62,000 nucleotides of DNA from Neocallimastix lanati (nom. inval.) (lineage: Eukaryota; Neocallimastigomycota; Neocallimastigomycetes; Neocallimastigales; Neocallimastigaceae), in NCBI GenBank assembly GCA_016946835.1, contig JACVTC010000054.1, positions 120,001-182,000 on the forward strand, written 5' to 3'. Positions 38,210-50,760 of this stretch are shown here, in pieces (position 1 is the stretch's first letter; each line of letters opens with the position of its first letter). A program made the translations under genes and the position numbers. The notes beneath the pieces are model-generated. The model ran no database searches and was not told where the DNA came from. It saw nothing but the letters and a program-made list of their open reading frames with translations.

Positions 38210-39790
38210 TTAGTTTTTAAGTTGTTTAACATTACGAAGTAATTCAACAGTGTATTCCCAGGTGCTCTTAACTGTCTTAACTTCAACAGTTTCATTAATA
38301 GTGTGTGGATCATTAACAGTTGGACCATAACTAATGAATTGCATGTCTGGGTAGGCAACAGCAAATTCAGATAATTCAAGTCCACCTCCAACTTTACGAA
38401 GACTGATTGGTTTACCAAAGTGTTCTTGGTAAATGTTACGAGCATAGTTCATTAAAGGAGAATCTAATGGTGGATTCCATGGAGAGAAAGCACCATACTT
38501 TCTGGTGGTGAAACCAACCTTACTACCTTCAAAACCTTCAATGACATTATCAGCTAATTTAGCAATATTGTCATTGTTGAAACCACGAACTAAATATTCA
38601 ATATTTAAGGTACCATCCTTCATGGTGATTGAACCAACATTGTTAGAAGTTTCGAAAATATCTTTAACAGTTTCACTCCATTCAGTGACACCTTGAGCAG
38701 CATTAGCAAGACCAGCAAAGACTGCTTTAGTTTGAGCTTCAGTCATACTTTCCTTTGGAGTTTTAGCTTCAGCAATAGTTAATTCCATGTCTGGATCAAC
38801 AGCAGCATATTTTTCTTTAACTTCAGCAACATATTTTTTCCATTTAGTTTCAAATTCAGCTTTTTGAGTTTCTGGAACAAGAACAGTAGCCTTAGAAGAA
38901 ATAGCGATGACATTTGGGAATGTACCACCTTCAATAGCAGCAAGACGAAGATCAGAAATAGTAGCAAGGAAATCACCTAAGAGTTTAATAGCATTAGATC
39001 CACCATTAACAATGGCAACACCACTGTGACCACCTGTTAAACCAGAAACAGAAAGATTGTAGGCAGCGTAATCACTTGGAGTTTCAGTGATGTTGTAGGC
39101 AAGATTAGCAGCAACATCTAAACCACCAGCTGTACCAATACAAAGTTCACCATCGGTTTCCCAATCAATGTTTACCATATATTTACCCTTAAGAATTCCT
39201 GGAGTAAGAGCAATAGCACCACTGAATTCTAGTTCTTCATCCCAAGTGAAAAGACATTCTAATGGACCATGACTGATAGTCTTACTGTCAAGAATGGCAA
39301 GAACAATAGAAACACCAATACCATCATCAGCACCAAGAGAAGTATTATTATCCTTACTTCTGATGTAAGTACCATCATTGTAACTTTCAACACCTTGTTC
39401 TAAGAAATCAATTTCGTAACCATCCTTAGCAACACAAATCATATCTTGATGAGTTTGTAAGGTAAGCATTGGAGTTCCTTCCATATCTGGAGTAGCATCC
39501 TTGTAAATAATGACATTCTTACCATCCATAACATATTCAAGACCACGTTCTTTAGCAAAATCAACAAGGAAATATCCCATCTTTTCTTCGTGTTGACTTG
39601 GACGTGGAACACCATTAACTTTTTTGAATATTCTTAAAACATTTTCATAATCTGGAATTTCACTTTCTTCAGCTGGAACTGGAAGTTTACTTGGCTTTTT
39701 TGGACCTTTAACGAAACATTTTACACTCTTACTAGTGCAAACAGCCACTAACATGGCCATGAAAATAGTAATAAAAGTTATAGATTTCAT
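38210..39790 (-). CDS. Secreted PepD-like M20 dipeptidase, copy 1
   Basis: 526 aa, intronless. Residues 1-20 are a signal peptide (MKSITFITIFMAMLVAVCTS), then a short basic linker. The rest is a full aminoacyl-histidine dipeptidase (cytosol nonspecific dipeptidase, PepD) of the M20 family, which hydrolyses dipeptides with a di-zinc centre. Metal and catalytic residues, by family alignment: His114 and Asp116 (QTHQDM), Asp155 (GADDGIG), Glu185-Glu186 (WDEELEFSGA), Asp209 (NIDWETDGE) and His496 (DPHTINETV). All are present, so it should be active. The bacterial relatives are cytosolic. The added signal peptide implies export or residence in the secretory pathway. No introns, biased codons and higher GC fit horizontal acquisition from bacteria (inference). 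A TATA-like box lies about 195 bp upstream. Confidence 0.95.
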   Translation of the reverse strand: MKSITFITIFMAMLVAVCTSKSVKCFVKGPKKPSKLPVPAEESEIPDYENVLRIFKKVNGVPRPSQHEEKMGYFLVDFAKERGLEYVMDGKNVIIYKDATPDMEGTPMLTLQTHQDMICVAKDGYEIDFLEQGVESYNDGTYIRSKDNNTSLGADDGIGVSIVLAILDSKTISHGPLECLFTWDEELEFSGAIALTPGILKGKYMVNIDWETDGELCIGTAGGLDVAANLAYNITETPSDYAAYNLSVSGLTGGHSGVAIVNGGSNAIKLLGDFLATISDLRLAAIEGGTFPNVIAISSKATVLVPETQKAEFETKWKKYVAEVKEKYAAVDPDMELTIAEAKTPKESMTEAQTKAVFAGLANAAQGVTEWSETVKDIFETSNNVGSITMKDGTLNIEYLVRGFNNDNIAKLADNVIEGFEGSKVGFTTRKYGAFSPWNPPLDSPLMNYARNIYQEHFGKPISLRKVGGGLELSEFAVAYPDMQFISYGPTVNDPHTINETVEVKTVKSTWEYTVELLRNVKQLKN

Positions 39791-39984
39791 TATTGATATA
39801 AATTTATATTTTTTCTATATATATATATATATATTTTTATTTTTTATTATTTTTTTTTATTTTTATTTTTTTTTTTTATTTTTTTTTTTATTTATTTATA
39901 TAATTAATTAAAATATAATATTCTAATTTAATTATAAAAATATTATTGGTATTATTAAAATGAAGAAGTAGGACAGATCTCCAT

Positions 39985-39993
39985 ATTTATATA
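39985..39993 (-). promoter_or_regulatory. TATA-like box of PepD copy 1
   Basis: On the minus strand, TATATAAAT within TTTTGAAAACTATATAAATA, about 195 bp before the ATG. The same block precedes the other two PepD genes, while flanking bases have diverged. Confidence 0.55.
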
Positions 39994-42544
39994 GTTTTCA
40001 AAAAATCCAAAAAAATAAAATAAAAAAGAAAAATCAGATTTAATATTCAATATATTATGATATATTGTTCTATATGATTAATTTTTTTAATTAAAATTTA
40101 ATTAATATAATTACAATGGTTATTGTGATATAAAGTTTTGTGGTTTTATATATGTAATAATTAGTATTAATAATTATATTAAAAAAAATTTTTTTTTTTT
40201 CTATTATAGAAAATGAGAAATGAAAAAATCTTAAAATAGAAATAAATAAATAAAAGCCGTTTTTGATAATTATTATACACTAATAAATTAATAAATTGTA
40301 GAATGTGGAATGATAAATTTGTATTTTATTATTTTTAAAAAATAATTTTTTGGATTAAAAGGTAGCATAAAAATTTAATAAAAATTTAATATTTTATTAT
40401 ATTAAATAAAAATTATTTTATGTAGCTCGTATACTAAAATAAGGTTTTTTGTAATAAAGATGCCAAAAAAAATATTTTTAATTAAGTTTAATTAATAAGA
40501 AAAAAAAAATTTTTTTTTCTCATCCCCTATTTTTTTTTTTTTATTAAAATAATAAATAAAATCAATATTAAATATATAAAAAATATTAAATAAATAATAA
40601 ATATTAATTATGTATAAAAATATATAAATATAATAAATATAGTATATATAAAATTCCAATTAATTTAATATTTATCATAAATTAAATAATAGAGTTCTTT
40701 TATTTAATTGTTTGACTAATGTTTTTTTTTAGCTTCGATGAAATTTGATTATTACATGTTTCTTCTTTTTTAATTAATAATTCTTTTTTTAATTAAAAAA
40801 TTTTTTTTTAAAAACTTTTACATTTAAATTTTAACAATATAATAAAAAAAAATAATAATATTTAATTTCTTTATTTCTTTTTTTTTTTTTTTTTATTATT
40901 GGAATAATATATTGTAATAATTGTATTGAAGTAATAGTAATAAATAAATAATTATAATAATCATAATTATTTATATTCAATAATTAATAATAAATAATAA
41001 ATATAAAAAAGATAAAAAAAAATAGAAATGAAAGAAAATATATATAATTTTCATTATATATGATAAAAAAATATATATTCAAACTTTAATTAATATAAAT
41101 ATTATTACTATATATAAATAGATAAAATTTTTAATATACATGTTAGGAGAAATCAATTACATAAAATTTTATTATTAATAAAATAAAAAATAATTTTTTT
41201 TATTCACCTTTGACAAAAATATAACTGGTTATTATTATTTTATATATATTGTAACTGGATATTATCTTATACTTGTTCATTTAACATATTGTAAAATACA
41301 TAGATAGTTAGAATAGTTATAATGCTAATATGTTAGTAACATACTACATATAGATACTGTTGATCATAATTAAATATATAAGAATAAATTAAAAAAAATA
41401 ATTAAAGTAACTAACAAAAAAAAGAAAAAAAAATTAAAAAAAAAAAGGTGTAAAAAAACCTTTGATATTATCATGTTTCAAAATATTCCTATATTTTCAC
41501 TTATATGTGAATTATTTTTCAAATAATTTAATAAAAGTATTAAAACTAAATATAATTAATATATTAATAACAATATAAATTGTACAAAAAAAAAATATTT
41601 ATTTATTAATGTATTTATTAATTTATTTAGTTATTTTATCTTTTTAAACACAACTTTGATTTTTAATATTAAATAAAATTTTTTCTCATTAAAAAAATCC
41701 TATTTTTGATGAAAAAAAAAATGTTTTTATCTATCCAAATTTAATTATTAAAAATAAATATATTGAAATTTAAATAGGTTATGTACAACTTAAATATTTA
41801 TATTTTATATAAATCTTTTTTTATATTTATTGTTATTTTATTCTATTCTTTTTTATTTTATTTTATTTTATTTTATTTTATTTTATTTTTATTTTTATTT
41901 TTTTTTTTTATTTTTTTTTTAATATTTTTTTTTAAATATTACTCATATTAGTTCAATAATAATTTTAATTTTTTGTTATATTAAATAAATCCATAAAAGT
42001 TCAATAAAAATAAAAATAAAAATAAATATCTATTTATTAATTTATTTATTTAATTTATTATATTGGAAAATTTTAAATAAAATAAAATACAATAAAAAAA
42101 AAAAAAAAAGAATAGAGGCTTTAATTCATTGCTTAAATAGTAATATTAATAAAAATTTTAAGTATTTTTTTTTTTATTTTTGTTTAATTTTACTAAAGAA
42201 TTATATAAATAAATAAATAAAAAATTAGCATTATTTTTTCTTAAAATATATATATTTTTTTTTAAATAAAGATGTTAATAATTTATTAATACATATATGA
42301 TGTAGTAATAATATTATGGTAAATATTTTTTTAAGGATAATTATTTAGCTTCCTATGTATCTATATTATATATGTACTACACTTTTTTTTAACTACTTTC
42401 TAACTTTTAGTAATTTTTCTATTTCAACTTAAAGAAATAAAATTGAATTTTTTTTCTTTTTTAATTTAGATAACATGAAACAAACTTATTCATTTTAATT
42501 ATTATTAGTTTAATCATTATTATTATTATTTTAATTATTATAAT

Positions 42545-42790
42545 TATTTATTATTGTTATTATTTATTTATTTATTTATTATTGTTATTATTTATTTATT
42601 TATTTATTATTGTTATTATTTATTTATTTATTTATTTATTATTGTTATTATTTATTTATTTATTTATTTATTATTGTTATTATTTATTTATTTATTTATT
42701 TATTATTGTTATTATTTATTTATTTATTTATTTATTATTGTTATAATTTATTTATTTATTTATTATTATTATTATTTATTATTATTTATT
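42545..42790. repeat. Minisatellite of TTATTGTTATTATTTATTTA units
   Basis: About eight copies of a 24-28-bp unit with variable numbers of TTTA. It produces overlapping Tyr/Ile/Leu-rich frames that are not genes. Confidence 0.95.
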
Positions 42791-42856
42791 ATTTATATTT
42801 TTTTATTGTTTATTTTATTCTATTTTAGTTTAGTTCATTTTTTGTAAAAATAATTT

Positions 42857-42933
42857 GGATTAAATGTCTCAATTTGGCTTATAAAATTTATATATATTTA
42901 AAATATAAAAAGGCAAATTGAGACATTTAATCC
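42857..42933. repeat. Inverted repeat with perfect 20-bp arms
   Basis: The left arm GGATTAAATGTCTCAATTTG (42857-42876) is the exact reverse complement of 42914-42933, with a 37-nt AT-rich loop. A single-arm relative (GACAAATTGAAACATTTAAT) is at about 55037 in the duplicated flank of PepD copy 2. Confidence 0.9.
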
Positions 42934-44554
42934 GAACTATTTAAAAATTAAATTTTAAATATTTACTTAAATAAAATGAAATAATAATATTAATAAAAAA
43001 AAAAAAAAAAGAAAAAAAAAAAAAAAAAAGGAAAAGAAAATTAAAAATAAAACAATAAAAAAATTAATATATATATATGTATATATATATACATATTTTT
43101 ATATTTATAATATATATATCCACAAACAATTTCGCTTTATCAATATATTTTTTAAAAAATTCTTAAAGTGCTTAACAATATAATTCTTTTTTATTTATTT
43201 ATTTATTTTTTTACAAATTAAAACCAACAACATATTAAAATAATACATATATGTATAAAATAAAATAAAATAAAAAATAAAAATCCACAAATAATTGATT
43301 ATATTTGTATCAATACATTTTATTAATAAAATTTTTTTTCTTTTTTTTTTTTTAAAAAAAGTATTTGCCTTTTTAACAATGTAATTTTTTAATTATATAA
43401 TTTATAAATTAAAGATTTTATTGCCAAGGGTTCATTATTTTTCTATTAATATAATTTGAGAATTTAATAATTATATATATCATCCAGAAAAATAAATAAG
43501 ATTTATGTAAAGCCTTGTTTTTATTGCTAATTGTTAATTTTAAATTTTACAAATATTATTAAGTCAATTAACATGTAATTATTATAATAGTAATAATTGT
43601 TATACTATCTTTTTCTTTTTTCTTTTTTTTATTTTAAGCAAATTCTATATATAAAAATTTTTATTTAAAATTTTTTTCATTTTTAATTAAATAATTATCT
43701 TAGATCAAATTCCTAATTTGAAATATTATTGTTAATAAAAAAAATTATTTATATATAGATACTTAATTTTTTTATTTATTATATTATATATTTATTATAT
43801 TATTTATTATATTATTTATTTATTATATTATATATTTATTATATTATTTATTATTTATTTATTATATTATATATTTATATTATTTATTATATTATTTATT
43901 TATTATATTATATATTTATTATATTATATATTTATTATATTTATTTATGTTACTTAGTACATTATAAAAAAATTAATAATCCATATAATTAAGTTTAATA
44001 AATAATAACAATTATGATTATTTAATATCAATTTTTCTGTTATATTATTGATTATTTAATATTAATTAAAGTTCTGAAAAAAATTAAAATTAATAATAAT
44101 TTAAATTTTATAAAATTCAATCACAAAATTTAATTTTAATTTTATTTGCTTTTATATTCAATTATAATTTAAGTATATTTTAATATATACTATGTTTAAT
44201 TACATTAATATTAACATTTAAATTATTTAAATTAAATAATATTTAATTTTAATTTTAATTTACTAATTTACTAATTTACTTTATTATTTTATACTACCTT
44301 ACTATTTCATTTTATTATTATTTTATTCAATTTGTAACTTTATATTTCTACTATTTATTTTATTTTACTCAATCATACTTTTTTATTTAATATTCTACTA
44401 TTGTTTTTGTTTTATTTTACTATATCCGATAGTAAACAACAATGGAAGGAAAGAAAGAAAAAAAGAAAGAAAATTTTTTCTATTTAATTTTTTTTCAGTA
44501 TTTTTACATTGTTGAAAAATAAAAAAAAAAAATAAGGTTTAAGTTAAAAAAAAT

Positions 44555-44694
44555 TAACTTTTTTTTATTATTCGTTTCTCAACAATATAAAAAAAATTTT
44601 TTTTGTGTAATTCAATATAATATATAAGAAAAATTTCAAATTTCTCTAAAGTATTTGCCCAATCATGAGTAATCAACGTTCCTGTGGAATCGCC
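44555..44694 (-). other. Short coding-like patch, unknown
   Basis: In an otherwise simple-sequence region, the minus strand reads GDSTGTLITHDWANTLEKF and stays open for about 45 codons to a TAA near 44555. A possible splice acceptor (TTTTTAG) lies about 15 bases upstream. It could be a terminal exon or an element relic. No family is recognised. Confidence 0.25.
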
Positions 44695-45405
44695 TTTTTT
44701 TTTTTATACTAAAAATAATAGAAGAAGATACATGTGTAAATTGTGTATTAAACTATATTATAACTATATTGTAATATACATTGACACGTATTTGATATTT
44801 GTTCAATAATGTATTAATTATATAGCCACCAACAATAAAATAATAATATATAGATAACCTATTAATAGAGCATAAATAGGAAATATTTTTTTTATAAAAA
44901 AAAAAAAAAAGCTTATTAAATAAATAAAAATATTAAAAACCTTTAAACACAAACAGAAATAATAAATAAAAAAGTTTTTTTAAAATTTATGCTTAAATAA
45001 CATTTATAATTATTGATTAATAATAGAATTTAATAAAAAAAAAATAAATAATAAAAAACAAAGTAATAAAAAAATTAATAAATCAACAAGTAAATAAATA
45101 AATAAATTAATAAATCATTTAATATGATAAAACATATAAAACTAATAATACAATAATATATTGATGATAAACCTTAACAAAAAAGACAAAAAAAAAAAAA
45201 ATACTTTAAAATGTATATATATATATATTTTATTTTGAGAATTAATATTTATATAATTTAATGAATAATAAATATTTATACTATGTAATAAAGAGAAGTT
45301 CATATTACTTTCCATCCAGTAAAATTTTCAAAAGGGTATTCCATAAAATAAATATTAAAATATGACATTTTTAATAAAATAATTTCATTATTATCATTTT
45401 ATTTT

Positions 45406-45438
<33 letters not shown>

Positions 45439-46957
45439 TTGTAATTAAAAAAAAAAAAAGTGATAATATATATAATGTGAATATTAATTTTTTATTAATA
45501 TAAATAAATTTTATAATATTTTATTTTAATATGAAATGAAGTTAGAAAAAATAATATAGAATTTAATTATATCATTAAATAATAAAAAAGTACATTATTT
45601 TATTATTATTATTTTTAATTTGGATTATGTATTTTTTTTTATTTTTTTTTTTTTATTGAAATTCATATATTGAACTTTTTTTTTTTTTTTATATTTTTAT
45701 TTTACCGAATATTAGTAAAAAGAAAAAAATTCTTTGTATCTTTTATTTTTAATTTTTATTTCTTCCTTTAGTTTATTATAAAAAAAAAAACAAGAAAAGC
45801 TTTTTTTTTTATAAATAAATCTAATGAAATTCTTATTTAAAGTTTTATTTTTTTATATATTTTTTTTTATTGTTATAGGAAATAATTTTAAAGGTATTCT
45901 CCATTGTTCTCCTAATAAAAAGGAAGTAAAAAAATAATAATATAAAGCTTTGATTAGTAAACTTTATTAATACCAGTTATTTGTGCAACTTTTTTTAATT
46001 TTTTTTTAACCCATTTATATATCATATTAAAGTATCATTATGATATGATATGATAATATTAAATTTTTTAATCAAATATATTTTTTAATTTATATATATA
46101 AATAAAAATTAAAATATAATAGTAGTACCAATTACCCTTTGTACTTTTTATAAATGAAATTTATTATCAAAGAGTTTTTTATATGATAATATAATTAATT
46201 AACTTTCCCTTTTATTTTATTTTATTTATTATTAGTTTTTTTAATAAATTGAAATTAATTATTAATTATATTAAATATAAAATTTTTTAATATTAATAAT
46301 ATGAAATATAAAATAATTTTTTTTATAATAAATTACAGACTAGAACTCTATTTATTATTAAAATGCAAATAACTCTGTGCTTAATTGAAAAATCTTGGTT
46401 TTAATAAATTTTTATCAATTGACTAATATAAAAATATTATTTTAATATATTTTTTGTAGTATTAATTATTGTTTTTTAATTATTTTTACTACCTATATTT
46501 TTTTTTTTTAATATTTATTTTTAATATATTTAATACATTTTTAATTTTATTTTTTTTTATTTTTTTATTATTAATAATAAAGTCGATATATTGTTTATTT
46601 TTATACGGATAAAATAATAAACTAAGCAATGTCATTTTTTTTTTATTTTGGTTTATTTTATTTTATTTTAAAAGTTCAATTTATATAAAAATTTTTTTTA
46701 TAATCAAATATATATCATATTTTTTAAAAATATTTATATATATATATATATTTAACAATCATTATATTGAAATTTATAAAAATGAAATATTTTTAAAAGT
46801 TAGTAGTATTTTAAAAAAATATAGATATAAAAAGAAAAAGAAAAACATATAAAAAAAAATACTATATACAATATATATTACTCTATATTTTTTATAATGT
46901 ATATTTAAATTTATATTTTTTTATGTATATAAAAAAATTTTTAAATAAATTTAAACA

Positions 46958-48480
46958 TGTTAAATGTAACATTTCAAAAATGATATTTAATATTTATTAT
47001 ATGTTTATTTATTTTGTTTTATTGCTTTTACATTAAGAAAGATTTATTTATTTAAGAATATATTATTACATATTATTTAAAATCATTTTTCTATAATATC
47101 CTAACATTGTTGGTAACATTTAATATTACACTGTCTGCATGGTACTATCAAATAAAGGGTAAAACATAACTGTGATATTTAAAAAATAAAATAAAATAAA
47201 AATATAATTTTCTTTATCTAATGGATTGAATATTCCATCGAACTTTTAAGGTATTTTAATATTTGAATACATGCATTCAAATCTACCTCTGTTGGATTCT
47301 CAGAAAATTTTTGTAGCTTGATTTACTGCAAATGCAATTATCTGGTCTTGTCTTTGCTGATACATGTAATAGGGATCCAATCAATCTTTTATAATCAGTT
47401 TTGTTAATTTTTTTTTTTTTAGAGTTTTCCCTTTCTTTTAGTTTTTGCATTAATACATGGTGTTCTAGCTATTTTAGTATTGTTTATATTATAGTTTGTT
47501 AACATTTTTTCAATACAATCCTTTTGATTAATTTTGAAGTTCTAACTTGCTTTAATTATATTAATTTCAATGATTTTGTATGCTCTTTTATTTGGTGGAA
47601 ACTTTATAGTTATGCTTTATCTTTATAACAACTTTGATAAATTTTTTTATTCTCTCTTGTAACTAATATATCATCAATATAAAAATATAAAGTGTTAGTA
47701 ATAAGAATAATTTATTATTTTTATATTTACCAAATAAACAATTATCTATTAAATATAGAATTTAAGCCAGTTTTCTTAAGAAAATCGAAGATTTCGTAAA
47801 AATTACTGTCTTCTAGCTTGTTTGAGTCCATAAAGAACCTTTTGTAATAATCCAAATTTTCCCGTAAATGAAGCTTTTATAACCTATTGGAATTTGTACA
47901 TAAACTTTTTCTCATCAAAATTAGCATTCAAATATTCAGCTTTAATATAGATTTATCATAAATCCCATTTATATACTGATGCAATAGCAATTATTAGTTT
48001 AAAACTATCCATTTCTTTTGTAGAAGAATAGATATAGGTGTAATCAGTTCCTTTTAATATGGCGAAAGCTTTTGAGAACCAATCTTGATTTATATATTCC
48101 ATTATCTTTAAAAGTAAAAAAACTCATTTAACAAGAAGTAGTTTAATGCCTTTTGGAATATTTTTTTTTCCACAATTTTCATAACATTATTTTCCATATA
48201 AATTTTGTAATTTGTGTATTTCATCTTTTCTTTTTTTATGCATTTTCTGAATTTATAGCGTTTTCAAAAGATTTTTATAATTCTGAATTTCATTATTATC
48301 ATTTTTTTTTTTTTTTTTTTTTTTTGGAATTATGATCTTCATTTATTTTATCTTCATTGTTTTTTTTGTTGAATTATTATCTAACATATTTTTATTATTG
48401 TATTCATCTATTAAATTTGTATTATTTTCAGAATTAATTTTACTATGCTTGTTTTCTTTTATTTCAAAGCTATTATGATA
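46958..48480 (-). mobile_element. 3' half of a second Copia element
   Basis: Plus-strand 46958-47182 is the reverse complement of the same LTR family, internally deleted, starting TGTTAAATGTAAC. Beyond it the minus strand carries, in order from 48480 down: an Asn/Glu-rich linker, NVMKIVEKKIFQKA-type RT opening (about 48140-48200), GTDYTYIYSSTKEMDS (48010-48060), the FLKKTG block (about 47770) and IGSLLHVSAKTRPD...FAVNQATKIF of the Copia C-terminal region (about 47290-47390). Stops and frameshifts break every block. The 5' half is missing. Confidence 0.8.
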
Positions 48481-48639
48481 AATGGATTGACCAAAATTGA
48501 TGTTGCAAGTGCTGTCCCCCTTTTCATCAATTTAATTATCTTATCTATATCTAAAAAATATTTTTATTCAAAAAACTTAAAGTTTAGAATATTAGTTTTC
48601 TTATTGAAAAATGCTTCATTCAAAATTTCTTATATTAGC

Positions 48640-49200
48640 ACAATTTTCACCAATTGAACTATTCGCTACATTATTAGAAACAATACCATTTATTTTCACT
48701 ATTACTAATTTTACTATTATTAACAATATTGTTTCTGTTGCTATTATTATTAATATTATAAACTTCATTACTACTATCATAATCTGTACTTGATTCTACA
48801 TTATTCATATCTGTGATAACAGTGTTTACATTACCAATTTGATATTGGATAATATTTGGAAATTATAAAAAAATTTTTCATAAAGAATTTCAATATCCTT
48901 AAAATATTTCATTCAAAATTCACAGAAAAGATAGTATTTAGTAAACTAATGTTCTAATCGAGGATTACCTTTTTTTATTCAATAATAATAAGGACACCTT
49001 TCTGGATAGTCGTCTTCAATCATTTTTGATAGCTTTGGAAACACACAAGCATCGAATTTATATCCACATCTGGCACGAAGAACCCATCGGAAGCCAATGA
49101 TAAAATTCAGGATACTAGAAATTGAGCTTTAGGTAGTCTCTAGTTTTTTCAAATTGATTTTTCTTATAAGCCTCAGACTTGATTGATTTTTCTGCCATAT
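48640..49200 (-). mobile_element. Third LINE fragment
   Basis: Nucleotides closely follow 36440-36980 of the second LINE copy, including TTTATATCCACATCTGGCAC and GATTGATTTTTCTGCCATAT. It carries the Asn/Ser-rich spacer and the Cys/His-motif region only. Confidence 0.85.
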
Positions 49201-49376
49201 CTCTATAGTTCAAGATAATAAATATTATATAAAGTTTATTATGATCTATATGATCTAAAGTAAAATATTTTATGTATTAAGATTATGTATTTTTGTGGCA
49301 TATGATAAAAAACCTAGTATACCTCTTGCTACTAAATTAAATTTCATGCAAATTATTATATAATCTAAAATTATAT

Positions 49377-49424
<48 letters not shown>

Positions 49425-49555
49425 CAGAGAAGAAAATACCTTCCATAAATTTATTAATTTTATTATAAAAAAAATGCATGTAGGTGAAAAGTATAATTTA
49501 AATTAAAAATAAAAATAAAAGTAAAAAAATAAAAAAATAAAAAAGCTCAGAAATA
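49201..49555. other. Intergenic DNA with a poly-T run
   Basis: A T run of about 42 bases (49380-49421) follows the LINE fragment. I see no gene. Confidence 0.7.
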
Positions 49556-49996
49556 CTATGTATTTCGGCAAGATGTACTCTGTGGGAATTTCCCCTTCCT
49601 AACAAATAAAAAAGTAATTAAACCTAGAAGTAATATCTTTAAAATAGATAGTGTGGTGTCCACTAAACTCTTCCCGGATTCATCATTTATTGAACTACCA
49701 AGGTGAGGTTCCCCCTTCGTAGAAGTGGATGATGATCCTGTATTATCATTGTGCTTTATCAGTACGACGTCGACACTCTTGGTTAAGTTTGGTATTTTAC
49801 AATACCTATCAAATAATAGCTCAAACGAACTACTTATCATAGGTATTACGCTAGTTAAGAATTCCGCCAAGCCCACAATTTTTGGAACAGGTGACTCAGA
49901 TGAATCTTTGAAATTATATAATAATAATAATAAAAAGTGTAAAGTCTTAATAAAAATAATAAAAAATAAATAAATAAAATATTTTAATTTCAACAT
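49556..49996 (-). CDS. Small predicted membrane or secreted protein, 146 aa
   Basis: ATG at 49996, TAG at 49558-49556. Residues 5-27 are strongly hydrophobic (signal peptide or anchor). A middle part of normal complexity (28-115) is Ser/Thr-rich with Cys66. A second hydrophobic segment lies at about 116-132 (LSILKILLLGLITFLF), followed by a basic, Cys-containing tail. That pattern suits a single-pass or hairpin membrane protein, or a GPI-type C-terminus. The non-repetitive middle and GC-richer composition support a real gene, but I recognise no family and cannot exclude that it is one exon of a larger gene. Confidence 0.5.
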   Translation of the reverse strand: MLKLKYFIYLFFIIFIKTLHFLLLLLYNFKDSSESPVPKIVGLAEFLTSVIPMISSSFELLFDRYCKIPNLTKSVDVVLIKHNDNTGSSSTSTKGEPHLGSSINDESGKSLVDTTLSILKILLLGLITFLFVRKGKFPQSTSCRNT

Positions 49997-50760
49997 TAAA
50001 TTTTACCATATATAAACAATAAAAAAATAAAAATAAAAATAAAATAAAATAAAATAAAAAATAAAAAAAAAGTAAGATATTTTTTAATTCTATTTTTAAA
50101 CTTTATTATTTTTATTTTTTTTAAGAAATTTTTAATAATAAATTTCTAATGTAATTAAAAAAAAAAAAAATAAATTAATTCTTTATTCTTTTATTTTTAT
50201 TTTTTATTTTATTTTATTTTTTTAATTTTATTTTATTTTTTTTTTTAATTTTATTTTTTTTTTTAATTTTATTTTTTCTAATTATTATTATTTTTTAATC
50301 ATTTTGCTATTTTATATTTTTATTTTTTTTTAATTATTGGTTTTTTCTATTTTATTGTAATTATTTTTTTTTTAATTATTTTTTTCTATTTTTTTGTAAT
50401 TATTTTTTTTTTAATTATTTTTTTCTATTTTTTTGTAATTATTTTTTTTTTAATTATTTTTTTTTATTTTTTTGTAATTATTATTGTTTTTTCTATTTTA
50501 TAATTATTTTTTAAATTTTTTCTTATTAATAAATAAATTATTATTAAAAAAATATGGTTATAAGCATTTGCATTTATGTATACATATATTTTACATATAC
50601 TTGTCTATAATTAGCCCATATATTTCTATTATATTTCTAATTTCTATATAATTTTTTTTATAAATAATATAATTTTATATATAAATAAATAAAAAAAAAA
50701 ATCAAAACATTAAATTGCTCATTTTAGTTTTTTTTTTTTTTTTTTTTTTATTTATTTCTT
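49997..50760. other. 3' flank of PepD copy 2
   Basis: T-rich simple sequence, including four copies of TTTTTTTAATTATTTTTTTC followed by TATTTTTTTGTAATTA (about 50330-50480). No gene. Confidence 0.7.

Larger units (their letters stand above)
39791..46957. other. Upstream DNA of PepD copy 1: duplicated noncoding blocks and simple sequence
   Basis: No gene is supported. Blocks at about 41440-41800, 42110-42150 and 42345-42370 are shared with the DNA upstream of PepD copies 2 and 3. Later parts (43285-43330, 46370-46410) are shared with copy 2 only (about 55100 and 55560). The rest is T/A runs, a (TTATATTATATATTTA)n array (about 43780-43945) and AT-rich filler. An isolated coding-like patch at 44555-44694 is described separately. 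Confidence 0.7.

Noticed and set aside
38194-38976. Leu-rich frames overlapping the PepD genes (also near 50750-51530 and 58870-59710)
   Set aside because: Shadows that recur at the same place in each PepD copy because the genes are near-identical.
42554-42847. Hydrophobic Tyr/Leu/Ile frames
   Set aside because: Translation of the minisatellite. The heptad-like period follows the DNA repeat.
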